From a bacterium UBA3734 (GTDB taxonomy: Bacteria; Bacteroidota; Bacteroidia; Bacteroidales; Bacteroidaceae): DNA of 6,920 nt. Location of the stretch: the NCBI GenBank assembly GCA_002372575.1, contig DFHC01000059.1, forward strand, positions 1 to 6,920. The letters run 5' to 3'. Below, in pieces: positions 6,355-6,920 of the stretch; within the stretch, counting starts at the first letter, position 1, and every line of letters starts with the position of its first letter. Under the pieces are notes generated by a model, which was not told where the DNA came from, ran no database searches, and saw only the letters and a list, made by a program, of their open reading frames with translations. Both the position numbers and the translations under genes were made by a program.

Positions 6355-6920
6355 TAGAAAAAGTTGGAAAATATGACTTCATGGCAGAGCCGTTCCATTG
6401 CGATTTCGCGGAACGGCTCTTCATGAGTCATCTCGGCAACCATCTGCTCAACGCTGCCGACTTCCACTCCACCGACCGCGGCTTCGGCATGCACTATCTG
6501 AACACGATTGGCAGAACGTGGGTGCTGTCGCGCCTCGCCGTGGAACTCTCGGAGATGCCGCGGGCCTACGACCGTTTCTCGGTGGAGACGTGGGTGGAGA
6601 GTGCCATGCGCTATTTCACGAACCGAAATTTTAGGATTGTCAGCCCCTCTCCCGAAGGGAAGGGAACGGAGAAAGTCTATGGCTATGGTCGCTCGGTGTG
6701 GGCAATGATTGACGTGGCGACGCGCCAGCCGGTCGATTTGCTGTCGGTGAACGACGGCAAGTTGGCGGAGTATGTCGAGAAGGACAAGCCATGTCCCATA
6801 GAGAAGCCCTCGCGTGCGAAGATGGCCGACGACGCTCCCGCTGTGCGCACTTTCGTGGCGCAGTACAGCGACATTGACATGAACGGCCACGTGAACAGCG
6901 TGAAATACATCGAGCACGTG
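6351..6920 (+). CDS. Acyl-ACP thioesterase, FatA/FatB-like double hotdog, 3'-truncated by window end
   Basis: The frame stays open from the ATG at 6351 to the last base (190 codons) and continues outside. The product hydrolyses acyl-ACP to free fatty acid and ACP in the cytoplasm. The first hotdog domain covers about 6-125 (FHCDFAERLFMSHLGNHLLNAA, RTWVLSRLAVELSEMP, GYGRSVWAMID). The second begins near 165 and holds the signature YSDIDMNGHVNSVKYIEHV, with D176, N178 and H180 at the positions of the catalytic Asp-Asn-His known from plant enzymes. The start overlaps the OmpA-like stop codon (ATGA), and no promoter is seen between, so co-transcription with coupled translation is likely. An alternative start at 6381 (Met11) would lie within a long hairpin and drop part of the conserved N-terminus. 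Residues 98-108 (VSPSPEGKGTE) look inserted relative to homologues I remember. The family assignment is firm; the chain-length preference is unknown. Confidence 0.88.
   Translation, partial: MIEKVGKYDFMAEPFHCDFAERLFMSHLGNHLLNAADFHSTDRGFGMHYLNTIGRTWVLSRLAVELSEMPRAYDRFSVETWVESAMRYFTNRNFRIVSPSPEGKGTEKVYGYGRSVWAMIDVATRQPVDLLSVNDGKLAEYVEKDKPCPIEKPSRAKMADDAPAVRTFVAQYSDIDMNGHVNSVKYIEHV
6373..6431 (+). repeat. Long imperfect inverted repeat (21-24 bp stem) inside the thioesterase start
   Basis: ATGACT (6373-6378) pairs with AGTCAT (6426-6431), CATG (6380-6383) with CATG (6422-6425), and AGAGCCGTTCC (6386-6396) with GGAACGGCTCT (6410-6420): 21 pairs broken by one bulged T and a small GC/T internal loop. 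GCG (6400-6402) and CGC (6407-6409) can add three pairs around an ATTT loop. It begins 19 bases after the OmpA-like stop codon and has no T-run after it. The bases code for thioesterase residues 8-27. Confidence 0.75.
6641..6670 (+). repeat. Short C-rich/G-rich palindrome within the thioesterase gene
   Basis: CCTCTCCC (6646-6653) and GGGAAGGG (6657-6664) face each other across a GAA loop, with six Watson-Crick pairs, one T-G wobble and one C-A mismatch. The stretch codes for the SPSPEGKGTE segment. It resembles the C-rich/GAA/G-rich palindromes I remember as dispersed in Prevotella-like genomes; this cannot be tested with one copy. Confidence 0.5.

Noticed and set aside
6342..6917. 191-codon minus-strand frame at the right end
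   Set aside because: The plus strand here codes for a clear acyl-ACP thioesterase; the minus frame has no family features.

Overview
The window looks like chromosome from a member of the Bacteroidales, most likely Prevotellaceae. Four genes sit behind the Bacteroidetes-type promoter (-7 box TAnnTTTG, -33 TTG/TTTG) and no Shine-Dalgarno sites are obvious. The protein families also fit: an OMP_b-brl-type outer membrane protein with a carboxypeptidase-regulatory-like N-domain, an OmpA-like protein with an 'ASPEG' C-domain, and a Bacteroidetes-style acyl-ACP thioesterase. The genus is an inference.

Layout. Bases 1-59 (minus strand) are the first 19 codons of ffh, the signal recognition particle GTPase. 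It is divergent from a CaCA-family cation/Ca2+ exchanger (172-1143), and two opposed promoters share the 112-base gap. Next comes an AT-rich gene (1174-1956) for a predicted membrane-anchored regulator: lipoprotein-like N-terminus, one membrane segment, coiled coil and a C-terminal HTH-like domain. Its stop codon lies in the first copy of a 16-bp repeat. The second copy lies 72 bp on, just upstream of the promoter of a 953-residue outer membrane beta-barrel protein (2119-4980). A 204-base spacer with a hairpin and a strong promoter leads to an OmpA-like protein (5185-6354). That gene overlaps by four bases (ATGA) an acyl-ACP thioesterase (6351 to beyond the window end).

How the genes relate. 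Most of the window is cell-envelope biology: ion exchange across the inner membrane, two outer membrane beta-barrel proteins, and an enzyme that releases fatty acids from ACP. The OmpA-like gene and the thioesterase look like one transcriptional unit with coupled translation.

Best leads. (1) A 21-bp imperfect inverted repeat, extendable to 24 bp, begins 19 bases after the OmpA-like stop codon and lies inside the thioesterase coding sequence. (2) Paired AGTGTA repeats lie between the membrane-bound regulator and the outer membrane protein gene. (3) A short palindromic, in-frame insert sits in the thioesterase. (4) A 15-bp tandem duplication lies in the OmpA-like barrel. (5) The exchanger mRNA appears nearly leaderless. 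I see no mobile element, CRISPR array, tRNA or rRNA. I do not see a clearly new multi-gene system; the regulatory architectures are the novel-looking part.
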